Shown: positions 51,791-60,957 of the stretch, piece by piece
How the letters are laid out: every line of letters starts with the position of its first letter
How positions within the stretch are numbered: the first letter of the stretch is position 1
Source of the DNA: Patescibacterium sp964487795
Lineage (GTDB): Bacteria; Patescibacteriota; Patescibacteriia; Patescibacteriales; Patescibacteriaceae
Reading direction: 5' to 3'
DNA length: 64,000 nt
Assembly: GCA_964487795.1 (NCBI GenBank)
Contig: CAZASI010000001.1
Span: 1 to 64,000, forward strand
Made by a program: the position numbers and the translations under genes
Notes under the pieces: model-generated
Database searches by the model: none
What the model saw: only the letters and a program-made list of their open reading frames with translations
Told to the model about the DNA's origin: nothing

Positions 51791-54700
51791 TTACTCAGCG
51801 ACTTCTTCTGACTTAAGTTTAGGTTCTTCCGGTTCCGGAACTATTTCCGGCATAACAGAAGCCTTAGGAAGCTCAAGTTCATCGCCTGCTTTTTCAAGGT
51901 CGATTGGATGATTCTCAGCATCCAATAATTCGACATCAAGACCCAAACCTTTCAATTCGCGGACCAAGACGTTGAAAGATTCCGGGACATTCAATTTTTT
52001 GATAGTTTCGCCTTTGATAATCGATTCATACGCTTTCGAACGACCGGCGACGTCGTCTGATTTAATCGTCAAAATTTCCTGTAAGCTGTGAGCTGCTCCG
52101 TACGCTTCCAAAGCCCACACTTCCATTTCTCCGAAACGCTGTCCACCAAACTGAGCTTTACCACCCAAAGGCTGCTGCGTAATTAATGAGTATGGACCGA
52201 TTGAACGTTGGTGAATCTTATCTTCAACCATGTGGTTCAACTTCAACATGTACTTGTAACCAACTGAAACTTGGTTATCAAATGCTTTACCGTTCTTACC
52301 GTTGGTCAAACGTACTTTTCCATTTTCCGGAAGTCCCGCTTTAACCAATTCTTCACGAATCTGATCTTCAGTAATTCCGTTCAAAGGAGGAGTAGCAACT
52401 TTGTAACCTAATTTCTGTGCAGCAAAACCAAGGTGCGTTTCAAGCAACTGTCCGAGGTTCATACGAGAAACAACTCCGAGCGGAGACAAAATAATATCAA
52501 TCGGTGTTCCATCTTCTAAAAATGGCATATCTTCAATCGGAACGATCTTTGAAATAACACCTTTGTTACCGTGACGTCCGGCCATTTTGTCACCACTGCG
52601 AATCTTACGTAAGTTAGCAACAGTTACCTGAATCGATTGAATAACACCGGCGGAAAGCTTATCGCCTTGTTCACGGGAGAAAATCTTTACATCAATAACT
52701 TTTCCGTGTTCACCGTGTTCAAGGTAAAGTGAAGAATCGCGAACGTCTTTTGCTTTGTCGCCGAAAATGGCGCGCAACAATTTTTCTTCAGCCGATAATT
52801 CAGTTTCACCTTTTGGTGTAATTTTACCGACTAAAATATCACCAGAAGAAACCTCTGCTCCAATGCGGATAATACCGCGTTCATCCAAATTCTTTAATTT
52901 TTCTTCTGAGATGTTCGGAATGTCGTTAGTAACAATTTCCGGACCGAGTTTTGTATCGCGTACGTCAATGGTGTAATTTTCAATATGAATAGAAGAATAC
53001 AAATCTTCTTTAACCAAACGTTCAGAAATAATAACGGCGTCTTCATAGTTATAACCTTCCCAGGTCATAAATGCGACCAACACGTTGTTACCGAGAGCAA
53101 GTTCTCCCTTATCAACTGCTGAGGCGTCGGAAATAATCTGACCTTTCTTTACTTTGTCACCGCGATTAACAATCGGACGTTGGTTAATACAGGTTGATGC
53201 GTTGGATCGCAAAAATTTTGAAACAATATGAACATGATCCTTACCCATCTTATCGCGGACAATAATCTGAGTACCGTCAACCTTAAATACTTCACCATCA
53301 ACTTCAGCTAAAATCGCATGTCCGGAATCTGAGGCGGCGCGAGCTTCAACACCAGTTCCGACAATCGGAGCTTTTGCTGCAATCAATGGCACAGCCTGAC
53401 GTTGCATGTTTGTTCCCATCAAAGCACGGATACCGTCGTCGTGTTCCAAAAATGGAATCAAGGAAGTAGCAACTGAAACGATCTGGTTGGCGGCGACGCC
53501 GATTAAATCAACATTATTCACATCTTCGATGGCTGGTTCACCGTATTTTCTTACTTCAGCTTTTTCTGAAGTGAAGTAACCATCTTTATCAGAAGGCGTG
53601 GTAAACGCTGTAGAAATATATTTTTCTTCTTCAAAAGCGTCGAGGTAAACAATTTCATTGGTAATTTGAGGACGACCCTTAGAATCTTTTACAACTTTGC
53701 GGTACGGAGCTTCAATAAATCCATAGCTGTTTAAACGAGCATATGAAGCAAAGTGACCGACCAATCCGATATTCGGACCTTCAGGAGTAGCAATCGGACA
53801 AATACGGCTGTAGTGAGTCGTGTGCACGTCGCGAACTTCGAAACCGGCGCGTTCACGAGTAAGTCCTCCCGGACCCATAGCGGACAAACGTCGCTTATGT
53901 TCAAGTTCAGCCAAAGGATTGGTTTGGTCCATGAACTGAGACAACTGAGAAGACATGAAAAATTCTTTGACAACGCTCATGACAGGACGAGCATTGATAA
54001 GTTTATTTGGAGTCAATGATTCAATTTCCAAAATACTCATCTTGTCTTTGATGATGCGTTCCATACGCGCCAAACCGATGCGGGCTTTGTTTTGAATCAA
54101 TTCACCGATCGCACGAACGCGACGGTTTCCCAAATGGTCAATATCGTCTTCTTTATCTTGAGTAATATTTAAACGGATGATTTCACCGATAATCGCCACC
54201 AAATCTTCACGGCGCAAAATACGGGTTGATTTATTATTAGGAATATCAAAACCAAAACGCTTGTTCAGTTTATAGCGTCCAACGCGGTCAAAGTCATAAC
54301 GATCAAAACGGAAGAACATTGAGTGAATCAATGACTTCGCGTTATCGGCCGTAGCTAAATCACCCGGACGAATTCTCTTATATACTTCAATCAAACCTTC
54401 GGCTTCATCTTTTGCAGTATCTTTGCCAAGGGTCGCTTCAATATAATCAAGTTCTCCAACATTAGCTTCTTTAAACAAAGCGCGAATTTCTTCATCGGCG
54501 CTATAGCCAAAAGCACGAAGTAGTGATGTTACCGCAACTTTACGTTTTCTATCGATACGGGCCCACATAACGCCTGAGGCATCAGTTTCAATTTCAATCC
54601 AAGCACCACGGTTCGGAATAATCTTTGCGCCGTAATGTTTGCGGCCGCGGATCAATTCTGCCGTAAAGATAACACCCGCGCTGCGGATAAGCTGAGAAAC

Positions 54701-55108
54701 AATGGCACGCTCAATACCATTGATAATAAATGTTCCATTCTTAGTCATGATCGGAAAGTCGCCCAAAAAGACTTCCTGAGTCGTTTTCTGATCATTCTTC
54801 TTATTCAATAAGGTTGTTTCAACACGCAATGATGCTTCGTAGGTTACATTCTTGGCCTTACTTTCAGCTTCATTAAACTTTGGTTCGTCAAAATAATACT
54901 TACCGAAATGTAGTTCCAAGTCACGACCTATAAAGTCTGTAATTGGAGATATTTCATCAAACAGGTCGGCTAGTCCTTCTTTCAGGAACCAGGCGTACGA
55001 ATCCTTCTGCACTTCGATCAGGTCTGGCATTGGGATAGCCGCGTCCTGATTGGTAAAATATGTGCGGCTGTTTAAAACTTCAGCCGGAGCAAGAGTGGTT
55101 TTGGGCAT
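51791..55108 (-). CDS. rpoB: RNA polymerase beta subunit
   Basis: Recognisable blocks are DLIEVQKDSYAWF near the N-terminus, the rifampicin-pocket region SQLSQFMDQTNPLAELEHKRRLSALG-type sequence around 400, RVAPIATPEGPNIG-type (ICPIATPEGPNIGL), and the C-terminal GGKAQFGGQRFGEMEVWALEA. I place the start at 55108 (MPKTTLAPAEVL) because that reading begins the conserved sequence; an ATG 33 nt upstream adds RFLPYYSISP, which overlaps the leader hairpin. Unlike most bacteria, no L10/L12 genes precede it; it has its own promoter and a 210-nt leader. Confidence 0.98.
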   Translation of the reverse strand: MPKTTLAPAEVLNSRTYFTNQDAAIPMPDLIEVQKDSYAWFLKEGLADLFDEISPITDFIGRDLELHFGKYYFDEPKFNEAESKAKNVTYEASLRVETTLLNKKNDQKTTQEVFLGDFPIMTKNGTFIINGIERAIVSQLIRSAGVIFTAELIRGRKHYGAKIIPNRGAWIEIETDASGVMWARIDRKRKVAVTSLLRAFGYSADEEIRALFKEANVGELDYIEATLGKDTAKDEAEGLIEVYKRIRPGDLATADNAKSLIHSMFFRFDRYDFDRVGRYKLNKRFGFDIPNNKSTRILRREDLVAIIGEIIRLNITQDKEDDIDHLGNRRVRAIGELIQNKARIGLARMERIIKDKMSILEIESLTPNKLINARPVMSVVKEFFMSSQLSQFMDQTNPLAELEHKRRLSAMGPGGLTRERAGFEVRDVHTTHYSRICPIATPEGPNIGLVGHFASYARLNSYGFIEAPYRKVVKDSKGRPQITNEIVYLDAFEEEKYISTAFTTPSDKDGYFTSEKAEVRKYGEPAIEDVNNVDLIGVAANQIVSVATSLIPFLEHDDGIRALMGTNMQRQAVPLIAAKAPIVGTGVEARAASDSGHAILAEVDGEVFKVDGTQIIVRDKMGKDHVHIVSKFLRSNASTCINQRPIVNRGDKVKKGQIISDASAVDKGELALGNNVLVAFMTWEGYNYEDAVIISERLVKEDLYSSIHIENYTIDVRDTKLGPEIVTNDIPNISEEKLKNLDERGIIRIGAEVSSGDILVGKITPKGETELSAEEKLLRAIFGDKAKDVRDSSLYLEHGEHGKVIDVKIFSREQGDKLSAGVIQSIQVTVANLRKIRSGDKMAGRHGNKGVISKIVPIEDMPFLEDGTPIDIILSPLGVVSRMNLGQLLETHLGFAAQKLGYKVATPPLNGITEDQIREELVKAGLPENGKVRLTNGKNGKAFDNQVSVGYKYMLKLNHMVEDKIHQRSIGPYSLITQQPLGGKAQFGGQRFGEMEVWALEAYGAAHSLQEILTIKSDDVAGRSKAYESIIKGETIKKLNVPESFNVLVRELKGLGLDVELLDAENHPIDLEKAGDELELPKASVMPEIVPEPEEPKLKSEEVAE

Positions 55109-55322
55109 AGGCGAAATTGAATAATACGGCAAAAATCTCAACGAGTATTGAGATCTTCAAATATAAAATAAATTTAATTGTTGGAAGGGTTAGAGCGGCG
55201 AATATGATTATAAAAAAACCCTTTAAAGACACAAAAAAACGGCCTGTTTGATACAAATCTGTGTATTGTTAGATGAGTGAATACACGCGTGGGCCGTTTA
55301 CAAATAAAGCTTCGAAAAGCTT
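55109..55322 (-). other. Long structured 5' leader of rpoB (within a gap of over 300 nt)
   Basis: The gap between rpoB and the MurE-like gene has no protein-coding gene. From the promoter onward the minus-strand RNA would hold a small hairpin at its 5' end (AAGCTT arms, 55307-55322), a large terminator-like hairpin (55233-55299), a second T7 run (55212-55220), and a last hairpin ATCTCAA/TTGAGAT (about 55132-55155) ending 25 nt before the start codon. The arrangement suggests attenuation or autoregulation of polymerase synthesis. Confidence 0.55.
55233..55299 (-). terminator. Attenuator-like terminator in the rpoB leader
   Basis: AAACGGCC (55292-55299 on the minus reading) pairs with GGCCGTTT (55237-55244) and is followed by a T7 run. 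An inner stem GTGTATT/AATACAC (55261-55267 with 55280-55286) lies inside. It is downstream of the rpoB promoter, so it would stop leader transcripts before rpoB. Confidence 0.65.
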
Positions 55323-55326
55323 TTTT

Positions 55327-55355
55327 ATACTAACAGCATATTTATAAGATGTCAA
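55327..55355 (-). promoter_or_regulatory. Promoter of rpoBC
   Basis: Minus strand TTGACA (55350-55355, consensus), 17-nt spacer, TAGTAT (55327-55332) with TG one base upstream. Predicted start near 55320, about 210 nt before the rpoB ATG. It is the strongest promoter-like sequence in the window. Confidence 0.75.
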
Positions 55356-55455
55356 CAGCTTGGGTGCTCTATCTGAAAAAATTGTCAAGATAGTGATTTT
55401 TTCTTTAACCTAAGCTATTTATTAAGATATAGCCCTATTTTCTCTTAAGTGCCTT

Positions 55456-56865
55456 TTATGACTTATCCACAGTTTGTAACATGGCAGCTAATTCTTCGCG
55501 ACAAACCGTTCTATCATCCCATGCTTCTTTCTTGCCATTTGCCCTGCAAATCGCCTGTTCTGAGCCTTTACCGGTTATTAAAACAACATCGCCAGTCTTA
55601 GCGTGAGAAAAAGCTAAACGGATAGCTTCACGACGCGACATGAGAGTAAAGAGATCCTGATTCCGGACTTTGCCGCTTTGCTCGGCACCGATCGCTACGG
55701 CTTCGATAATACTGAGAGGATTTTCATCATATGGGTCTTCATCAGTCACAATAGCAATATCAGCTTGTTTTCCCGCCAGTTCGCCCAGTACTGAGCGTCG
55801 AGCCTTATCTCGTCCGCCGCCGGCTGAGCCCAAGACATGAATAATCCGACCATGTGGCATCTCATTAATTGTTTCATATAGCTTTCCAACAGCATGCGGT
55901 TCAAAGGCATAATCGACCACCACCATAAAATCCTGACCCGCATCGATTCGTTCAAGTCGTCCAGGTACTCCAACAACAGTTTCAAGTCCGGGAGCCAAAA
56001 CTTGAATATCCAATCCCCTCATTAAACCAACAGAGAGTGCCGCTAACATATTATGCATATTAAATCGGCCGAGCATTTGAACTTTTATTTTTTTACCATT
56101 AACGACTAAAGCTCTTTTTGTTTCATTCTCTAGAATCGATCCGCTAATCTGTTGAACGTCATCAGGAATTGTTTCATGCTTTTCATCCTTAATATAAAAG
56201 GCACATTTTTCTTCCGCCCAAAAATCCATAAAATATGGCGAGTGCTTATCATTAGCATTAACAATTGCGGTTTTTTTAACGCGATGCAAACTTAATTTCT
56301 TTACGCCTTCGGCTTTAGTCACAATTCCTTTATCATCAACGTATTTAGTTTTGCAATCCTTCAAACGCGTAAAGAGCATTCCTTTAGCTTCTTTATAATG
56401 TTCAAAACTGCCGTGCGCTTCGATGTGTTCAGGATATAAACCAGTGATCAAAACAGTGTCATAATTAATAAAGCGATGACGATATTGAATAATACCTTCA
56501 CTTGAAGTTTCAACAATAGCGTATTGGCAACCGTTACGCAGCATCGCGCGAAGCATTTTATGTGTAAATAAACGACCGACCATGGTCATTTTTTTTGCGT
56601 TCAACCAATCGCGATTACCGTCTGAAAACATCGCGGTTGAAGTAAAGCCAACTTTGTATCCCGCCTCGCGCAACATTTGTGCGATTAAATATGTAGTAGT
56701 CGTCTTTCCCGTTGTACCAGTAACTCCAATAACAATCAACTTGTCAGACGGCCAACGATAAATAATATTTGCCGAAACGCCCAGTAAAAAATGATACATG
56801 GGCCAGGCCATGTTAAATAGTTTTTTCGGAATGAATTTTTTTATTTTCTGTAGTATTCTGTCCAT
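55456..56865 (-). CDS. Mur ligase family protein, MurE-like
   Basis: This ATP-dependent amino acid ligase acts in cell-wall precursor synthesis. The P-loop GVTGTTGKTTTTYLI is near residue 48; the substrate/Mg region ETSSEGIIQYRH and the central-domain N-D-K motif ANANDKHS-type (IVNANDKHSPYF) follow, then the C-terminal LGSAGGGRDKARR. The N-terminal UDP-binding domain is mostly replaced by a short hydrophobic, basic stretch (about 1-42). The MurE amino acid specificity motif DNPR reads DEDPYDENP at about 373-381, so the added residue may not be the usual diaminopimelate. The partner FemAB-like gene is 4 nt upstream. Confidence 0.88.
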   Translation of the reverse strand: MDRILQKIKKFIPKKLFNMAWPMYHFLLGVSANIIYRWPSDKLIVIGVTGTTGKTTTTYLIAQMLREAGYKVGFTSTAMFSDGNRDWLNAKKMTMVGRLFTHKMLRAMLRNGCQYAIVETSSEGIIQYRHRFINYDTVLITGLYPEHIEAHGSFEHYKEAKGMLFTRLKDCKTKYVDDKGIVTKAEGVKKLSLHRVKKTAIVNANDKHSPYFMDFWAEEKCAFYIKDEKHETIPDDVQQISGSILENETKRALVVNGKKIKVQMLGRFNMHNMLAALSVGLMRGLDIQVLAPGLETVVGVPGRLERIDAGQDFMVVVDYAFEPHAVGKLYETINEMPHGRIIHVLGSAGGGRDKARRSVLGELAGKQADIAIVTDEDPYDENPLSIIEAVAIGAEQSGKVRNQDLFTLMSRREAIRLAFSHAKTGDVVLITGKGSEQAICRANGKKEAWDDRTVCREELAAMLQTVDKS

Positions 56866-56869
56866 AATT

Positions 56870-57817
56870 CTAAAATAATCTGCGTAAGCTTCGAACTACA
56901 GTATAGCCTGTATAAGCAGCTGTTTCAAGTATTAAGTCAAAAGCACCAGGATACACGACGTCGTATCCGCCAAAACCGCGTTTAAAACGCGTAAAGCCGG
57001 GCCACTTTAATGAATCAACGCCGTGCCAATCATAGTGTTTCAAACCTTCAGATTTGGCATACATCATCATCTCCCAATGCAGCGCAAACGGCGCCATCAC
57101 TTCCCTTTTGTTGGAACTTGAAGCTCCGTGCAAATAAGTCATTGTATTACCAAAAGTCGCGAAAATTCCTGCTGCCAATATTTGCTTATTGTCTTTAATG
57201 GTCGCGAGTTGCGCTGCACCGCTTTCAATCATTTTGCGGTAATATTCACTTGAATGAGAAGTAAAATTATCACGCGCACTTGTTTCCTTCATTAATCTGA
57301 TGAAACCGTCGACATCGCTATCTTTATATAAAAAACCCAAACCTTTTTTAAGGCTTAAGCGGATATTATAGCGAGTTTTCGGATGCATGTTCGAGAGCAA
57401 GTCTTTTTCTTCTTGCTCGAGGTCTGTATAAAATGTCCGGCTCGGTTGCAGGTCGGCAATATGTTTCGTGATTTTTTCTTGGTAGCTTGCATCAGGTTCA
57501 AAACGCACAAACATAATATTTTTTCCAATCAGCGTTTTTTTAAATTCTTTCAAAAATTCTTTCCACACATTTGTATCTGCCAAAAACGGACCACGCGGAA
57601 TATAATAATATTTTTTTCCAAAAGGCAATGTATATTCAAAGGCGGAAAAATAAATGTTTGTATCTTCAATATAAAACAAGTGCGGCGTATGGCCGACTGC
57701 TTCTTGAAATTTTAACCACTTACTTGATTGCAAAAGTTGGCAAGGCGCGCAAGATTCCTGATACGCATCAAGCTTCGCCAGATTATGATCATTAATTGTT
57801 TCTTCGCGTATAGTCAT
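56870..57817 (-). CDS. FemAB/FmhB-like peptidoglycan bridge aminoacyltransferase
   Basis: This double-GNAT fold enzyme uses aminoacyl-tRNA to add residues to the lipid II stem peptide. Signatures include QSSKWLKFQEAVG near the N-terminus, YYYIPRGPF near 70, the segment LSNMHPKTRYNIRLSLKKGL (about 142-161) typical of FemX, and the C-terminal DWHGVDSLKWPGFTRFKRGFGG. Length 315 is close to FmhB-type proteins without the long coiled-coil arm. The MurE-like gene follows at 4 nt, a wall-precursor pair at the end of a 12-gene operon. Confidence 0.92.
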   Translation of the reverse strand: MTIREETINDHNLAKLDAYQESCAPCQLLQSSKWLKFQEAVGHTPHLFYIEDTNIYFSAFEYTLPFGKKYYYIPRGPFLADTNVWKEFLKEFKKTLIGKNIMFVRFEPDASYQEKITKHIADLQPSRTFYTDLEQEEKDLLSNMHPKTRYNIRLSLKKGLGFLYKDSDVDGFIRLMKETSARDNFTSHSSEYYRKMIESGAAQLATIKDNKQILAAGIFATFGNTMTYLHGASSSNKREVMAPFALHWEMMMYAKSEGLKHYDWHGVDSLKWPGFTRFKRGFGGYDVVYPGAFDLILETAAYTGYTVVRSLRRLF

Positions 57818-57818
57818 C

Positions 57819-58079
57819 TTATTGTAAGGACATTATTTGCAGACCTGAGTCAGCTGCATCTGCTTCCTTCCAAAATTTCATTTCTTTAGTTTTAGCGATA
57901 TAGGTAATCCTCTTCTCTAAACTGCGTCCGCTATATTCACCAGTTGCTGGATCAAATTCCTCAAAGATAATCAAATCTCCGATATTACATTCAAAATCAT
58001 CGAGACGGCAATCAAACGCTTTTGAACCGTCCATCAATGCTCTAAACTCCTCAGGCCAAGTTTTCTTTTTGATATTCAT
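57819..58079 (-). CDS. DUF3850/ASCH-like small RNA-binding-type protein
   Basis: The 86-residue protein has the pattern W-P-E-E-F-R-A-L-M-D-G-x-K-x-F-D-x-R, then NIGDLIIFEEFDPATGEYSGR and ITYI. This is the DUF3850 branch of the PUA-like/ASCH superfamily, usually small proteins suspected to bind RNA or nucleotides. A second ASCH protein lies 2.5 kb upstream in the same operon. It follows ruvA by 5 nt. Confidence 0.82.
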   Translation of the reverse strand: MNIKKKTWPEEFRALMDGSKAFDCRLDDFECNIGDLIIFEEFDPATGEYSGRSLEKRITYIAKTKEMKFWKEADAADSGLQIMSLQ

Positions 58080-58084
58080 AAAAT

Positions 58085-58642
58085 TTAAATATTTTTTAAC
58101 GCTTGCTTTACTCGTTCACCGCTATCTGTAATAGCGCTATCAACTTTACTTAATGCGTCTCGTGCTTGTGTTGCGCTATAGCCAAGTGAAACTAATGCTT
58201 GAATTTCGTCAGAACCGCCAACTTCTCCACCAACAATACTAATATCACCGACTTTTGATTTAAGTTCCAATATTACGCGTTCTGCTGTTTTTCTACCAAC
58301 GCCGGAAACTTGAGTTAAGGTATCAACTTCGCCGTGCGCAATCGCTGAGCGAAGGCCAACGGTTGAAGCAACACCTAATATCGCTAACGCAGATTTAGGA
58401 CCGACGCCGGAAACGGACAATAATGATTCAAATAAATCTAATTCGTCGAGTGTTTTAACACCGTAGTGTTCAATAGAATTTTCGCGAGCGGCTTCATGCA
58501 AATATAATTCAATGTCAGTATTGATTTGAGATTCAGCCAAAACAATAGGCGTAACTGTAATTCTATAACCTAGATCTCCAATCTTAATAACAAGATCGTC
58601 TTTGAGTTTTGCAATGATTGTGCCTTTAATGTATGAGAGCAT
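58085..58642 (-). CDS. ruvA: Holliday junction helicase subunit RuvA
   Basis: It forms a tetramer that binds four-way junctions and loads RuvB. Domain I (OB-fold) is at 1-65 (MLSYIKGTIIAK..., IGDLGYRI); two helix-hairpin-helix motifs are SLLSVSGVGPKSALAIL near 92 and TQVSGVGRKTAERVILEL near 125; the flexible linker (about 145-152) and the C-terminal RuvB-binding domain (ALVSLGYSATQARDAL) complete it. Length 185 is normal. ruvB and ruvC are not in this window. Confidence 0.97.
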   Translation of the reverse strand: MLSYIKGTIIAKLKDDLVIKIGDLGYRITVTPIVLAESQINTDIELYLHEAARENSIEHYGVKTLDELDLFESLLSVSGVGPKSALAILGVASTVGLRSAIAHGEVDTLTQVSGVGRKTAERVILELKSKVGDISIVGGEVGGSDEIQALVSLGYSATQARDALSKVDSAITDSGERVKQALKNI

Positions 58643-58644
58643 AT

Positions 58645-59595
58645 TTATTTTCTCTTCACTCTAACTAAGCCTGAAATCGGTACAACTTTAATACCTTTCT
58701 TTTCAAGTTGATCCAAAAATAAATTCATACCAAGTGAATCAGATGACATGTGTCCGGCAATTACAACATTAATATGATGCTTCGCAGCTTGCTTTCTATG
58801 TTCTTCTCCCATATGCATTCCGATAATTGTTCCAATACCGGCCTGCGCCATTTTTTCATAAATATCTTTTGAACCGTTGGTTCCGCCGGTAAACTCAGTC
58901 ACAACAATTTTCCCTGCGTAGTTATCTTCTTGTCCAACAAACAAACGAGGGCCGGCGCCGTGCTTCATGGAAATTTTATATTCCGGAACTTCTTTTAAGA
59001 TTTTCAAAATATCTCCGACTGTTTCAATCTTAGATTTATTTTTATTAATTAAGTTAGTAATAAATGTTGCGGCCATATTATCTTGAATCGTGTGGCAACA
59101 CATAAAATCAATACCCAATGCGCGAGCCATATCAACGTTGCGATTATGATTGATCGGGGAAACGCCGCGGCTAACTTCCGAGATTCTCGGTTTGATAACT
59201 GACTCGGCGACGTTGATCGGTACGCCGTGCAATGACAAAACTTCGGCCTGCAAACTCATGACGTCATGTAAATCAGCTAAAGCTCGTCCTTCCGGATGAT
59301 GAGCAATCACCAAATCAATATCGCCCATTTGTTTGGCGAGTAATAATTCCGCGCCTTCAATATCAATACCAGCCATGACTTTCTTAATTTGCTTTTTGCC
59401 GGTGTCATTTAAAATACGGGAATCAGTGTAAGGATTGGTTAATTTCACTTCATCAAATTCTTCTTTGCTTTCTTTACTCATGCGCGCGTACTTTTCCTTG
59501 GTGCGTGTCATTAATTTCTTCACTTTGGCAACGCCGCGTAAATCATGCTTAATGCCGAGTTCAACTGCTAATTCTTGAATTTGTTTTAATGTCAT
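58645..59595 (-). CDS. NIF3-like metal-binding protein
   Basis: Residues 70-180 and 220-310 contain histidine-rich motifs of the NIF3 (DUF34) family: DLVIAHHPEGRAL in the first half and INVVIAGHMSSDSLGMNLFLD near the C-terminus, both of which contribute to the di-metal centre. An N-terminal helical region of about 60 residues with MTRTKEKYARMSKESKEE is extra to classical NIF3. Members are variously described as GTP cyclohydrolase-like or hydrolases, and no reaction is certain. It is 2 nt upstream of ruvA in the same operon. Confidence 0.82.
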   Translation of the reverse strand: MTLKQIQELAVELGIKHDLRGVAKVKKLMTRTKEKYARMSKESKEEFDEVKLTNPYTDSRILNDTGKKQIKKVMAGIDIEGAELLLAKQMGDIDLVIAHHPEGRALADLHDVMSLQAEVLSLHGVPINVAESVIKPRISEVSRGVSPINHNRNVDMARALGIDFMCCHTIQDNMAATFITNLINKNKSKIETVGDILKILKEVPEYKISMKHGAGPRLFVGQEDNYAGKIVVTEFTGGTNGSKDIYEKMAQAGIGTIIGMHMGEEHRKQAAKHHINVVIAGHMSSDSLGMNLFLDQLEKKGIKVVPISGLVRVKRK

Positions 59596-59612
59596 AGATT
59601 TTTTAGAATTTG

Positions 59613-60161
59613 TTAAGATGTGGTATTTTTACCAACAATTGGCAATTCTGACAAGTTTGACTTTCCAATAGCACAAGTCAGCGATCCTTGAAAGGGTTTA
59701 TTCTGCGCCGCCATTACAGCTAAAGCAAAACAGCGATGCATTCCTTCAATAACAACAATTTTTCCGTCACTTAATTCCAAAGCTGATATAATAGATTTTT
59801 CAGGATAATTTTCAGAAATTTTTTTCACTGCATCATTTTCAAGAACTTGTGTTTCTAAGGCGAGTTCAACAAAACGCTTTTCCTTATCTCCTTTATAATA
59901 GAGATCAATCATTGTTTTAAACGGACCGCCGTACCATTCACTGATTACTTCACTAGGGTTTGAAATTTCATACAATCCCCAATCAGCTTTTTCACATTCG
60001 AAAGGATGAGCATAACCGGTAAGGCGCCACTCGGCCCATGATGCAAAGCCGCGACTCTTGGCCAAATCAATCCAGTGTTGTTTGTCACCTTCGTTCTGAT
60101 ACCAGGTCAGAAATACTTCTTCCCAAGAACATGGTCGTATGAGTTGTATTCGAGAATCCAT
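59613..60161 (-). CDS. Protein of unknown function with ParB-like HR motif
   Basis: The 182-residue soluble protein is rich in aromatic residues in its first half (WEEVFLTWYQ, WAEWRLTGYAHPFE). The segment KIVVIEGMHRCFALAVMAA near 133-151 is like the G-x-H-R helix of ParB/sulfiredoxin-type folds, where the loop binds nucleotides. I cannot assign a reaction. It is 3 nt after the nucleotidyltransferase gene and 17 nt before the NIF3-like gene, inside the long operon. Confidence 0.65.
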   Translation of the reverse strand: MDSRIQLIRPCSWEEVFLTWYQNEGDKQHWIDLAKSRGFASWAEWRLTGYAHPFECEKADWGLYEISNPSEVISEWYGGPFKTMIDLYYKGDKEKRFVELALETQVLENDAVKKISENYPEKSIISALELSDGKIVVIEGMHRCFALAVMAAQNKPFQGSLTCAIGKSNLSELPIVGKNTTS

Positions 60162-60163
60162 GT

Positions 60164-60637
60164 TTACTTTTTTAATTTCCTTTTTTTATGTGCTTCGAGT
60201 AGCCAGGAGCTGGATTGAACTTTGCCGCCATGTCCGATATTAAAAATCATCTTTGTACCAAGTGCTTCACAAACCGGAACTTCGGGAATATTATCATGCG
60301 TCCGATCTCCGCCGTTGGCAAAAATATCAGGCTTAACTTTTTTAAGCTCATTACAAATACTCATGTCTTTAGTTCCTTTTTTGTGAAAACTTAAAACTAC
60401 TTTATCAACTGATTTTATATTTTCAATCAATTCTTTTCGTTCCTTATCAGGCATAAAAGCAAAACCTTTTTTAAGTTCCAACCAATTGTCATTATTTAGA
60501 ATGACAACTAGTCTGTCACCTAAAGCTTTGGCTTTGGCGAACATTCTGACATGTCCGACATGCAAAGGATCAAATCCCCCGCTGACAGCTACGACTATTG
60601 GCTTTTTCTTGACTGCTTTTTTTATTTGTTTTTTCAT
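60164..60637 (-). CDS. Cytidylyltransferase-like nucleotidyltransferase
   Basis: The class I nucleotidyltransferase motif GGFDPLHVGH is at about 20-29, with NNDNWLELKKG, and ANGGDRTHDN at about 108-117. The order and length (157) fit the HldE C-terminal/TagD/FAD synthase-like group that transfers a nucleotide to a sugar- or polyol-phosphate. The substrate is unknown; no heptose pathway genes are nearby. The N-terminus is Lys-rich. It overlaps the ASCH gene by 4 nt. Confidence 0.85.
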   Translation of the reverse strand: MKKQIKKAVKKKPIVVAVSGGFDPLHVGHVRMFAKAKALGDRLVVILNNDNWLELKKGFAFMPDKERKELIENIKSVDKVVLSFHKKGTKDMSICNELKKVKPDIFANGGDRTHDNIPEVPVCEALGTKMIFNIGHGGKVQSSSWLLEAHKKRKLKK

Positions 60638-60957
60638 AGCATTTTATAATCAATTATTTTTACAATGGTTTGCAGATTAACTTGATCACCATAATATTTT
60701 TTATAACTTTCAATCATTTGTTCTTGGCTTTCAAATTTCTCATGACCATTATAATCAGCGTCTTGAATTTCCCCTAAAGGCTTTTCTTTAATTGCAATAA
60801 TTTCTGCTTCTCCAAATTTTTCTCCTGTTTCTTTATTGATAAATTCAAGCTGATCACCAACACTTAAATCTTTGTCATCAAACAATCTCCAGGTCGAAAC
60901 TTTTTCTCCGGATAAAATAAGTGGAACTAAGTGTGAAGCGAATTTAAGCGTTTTCAT
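60634..60957 (-). CDS. ASCH domain protein
   Basis: The 107-residue PUA-like ASCH domain shows FASHLVPLILSGEKVSTWRLFDD, with the G-x-K-x-[ST]-x-R motif, then the beta-barrel turn LSVGDQLEFINKETGEKFGEAEI and a C-terminal YKKYYGDQV. ASCH proteins bind RNA or modified nucleosides; some hydrolyse N4-acylcytidine. It overlaps the upstream HEHIH gene by 14 nt and the downstream nucleotidyltransferase by 4 nt. Confidence 0.88.
   Translation of the reverse strand: MKTLKFASHLVPLILSGEKVSTWRLFDDKDLSVGDQLEFINKETGEKFGEAEIIAIKEKPLGEIQDADYNGHEKFESQEQMIESYKKYYGDQVNLQTIVKIIDYKML

Noticed and set aside
55383..55388. Second TTGACA on the minus strand upstream of rpoB
   Set aside because: No acceptable -10 at 16-18 nt; the promoter at 55327-55355 is much better.
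60164..60637. Assignment of the nucleotidyltransferase as HldE
   Set aside because: Only the general GGFDxLHxGH and NGGDR motifs are seen; no kinase domain or heptose pathway context supports that name.
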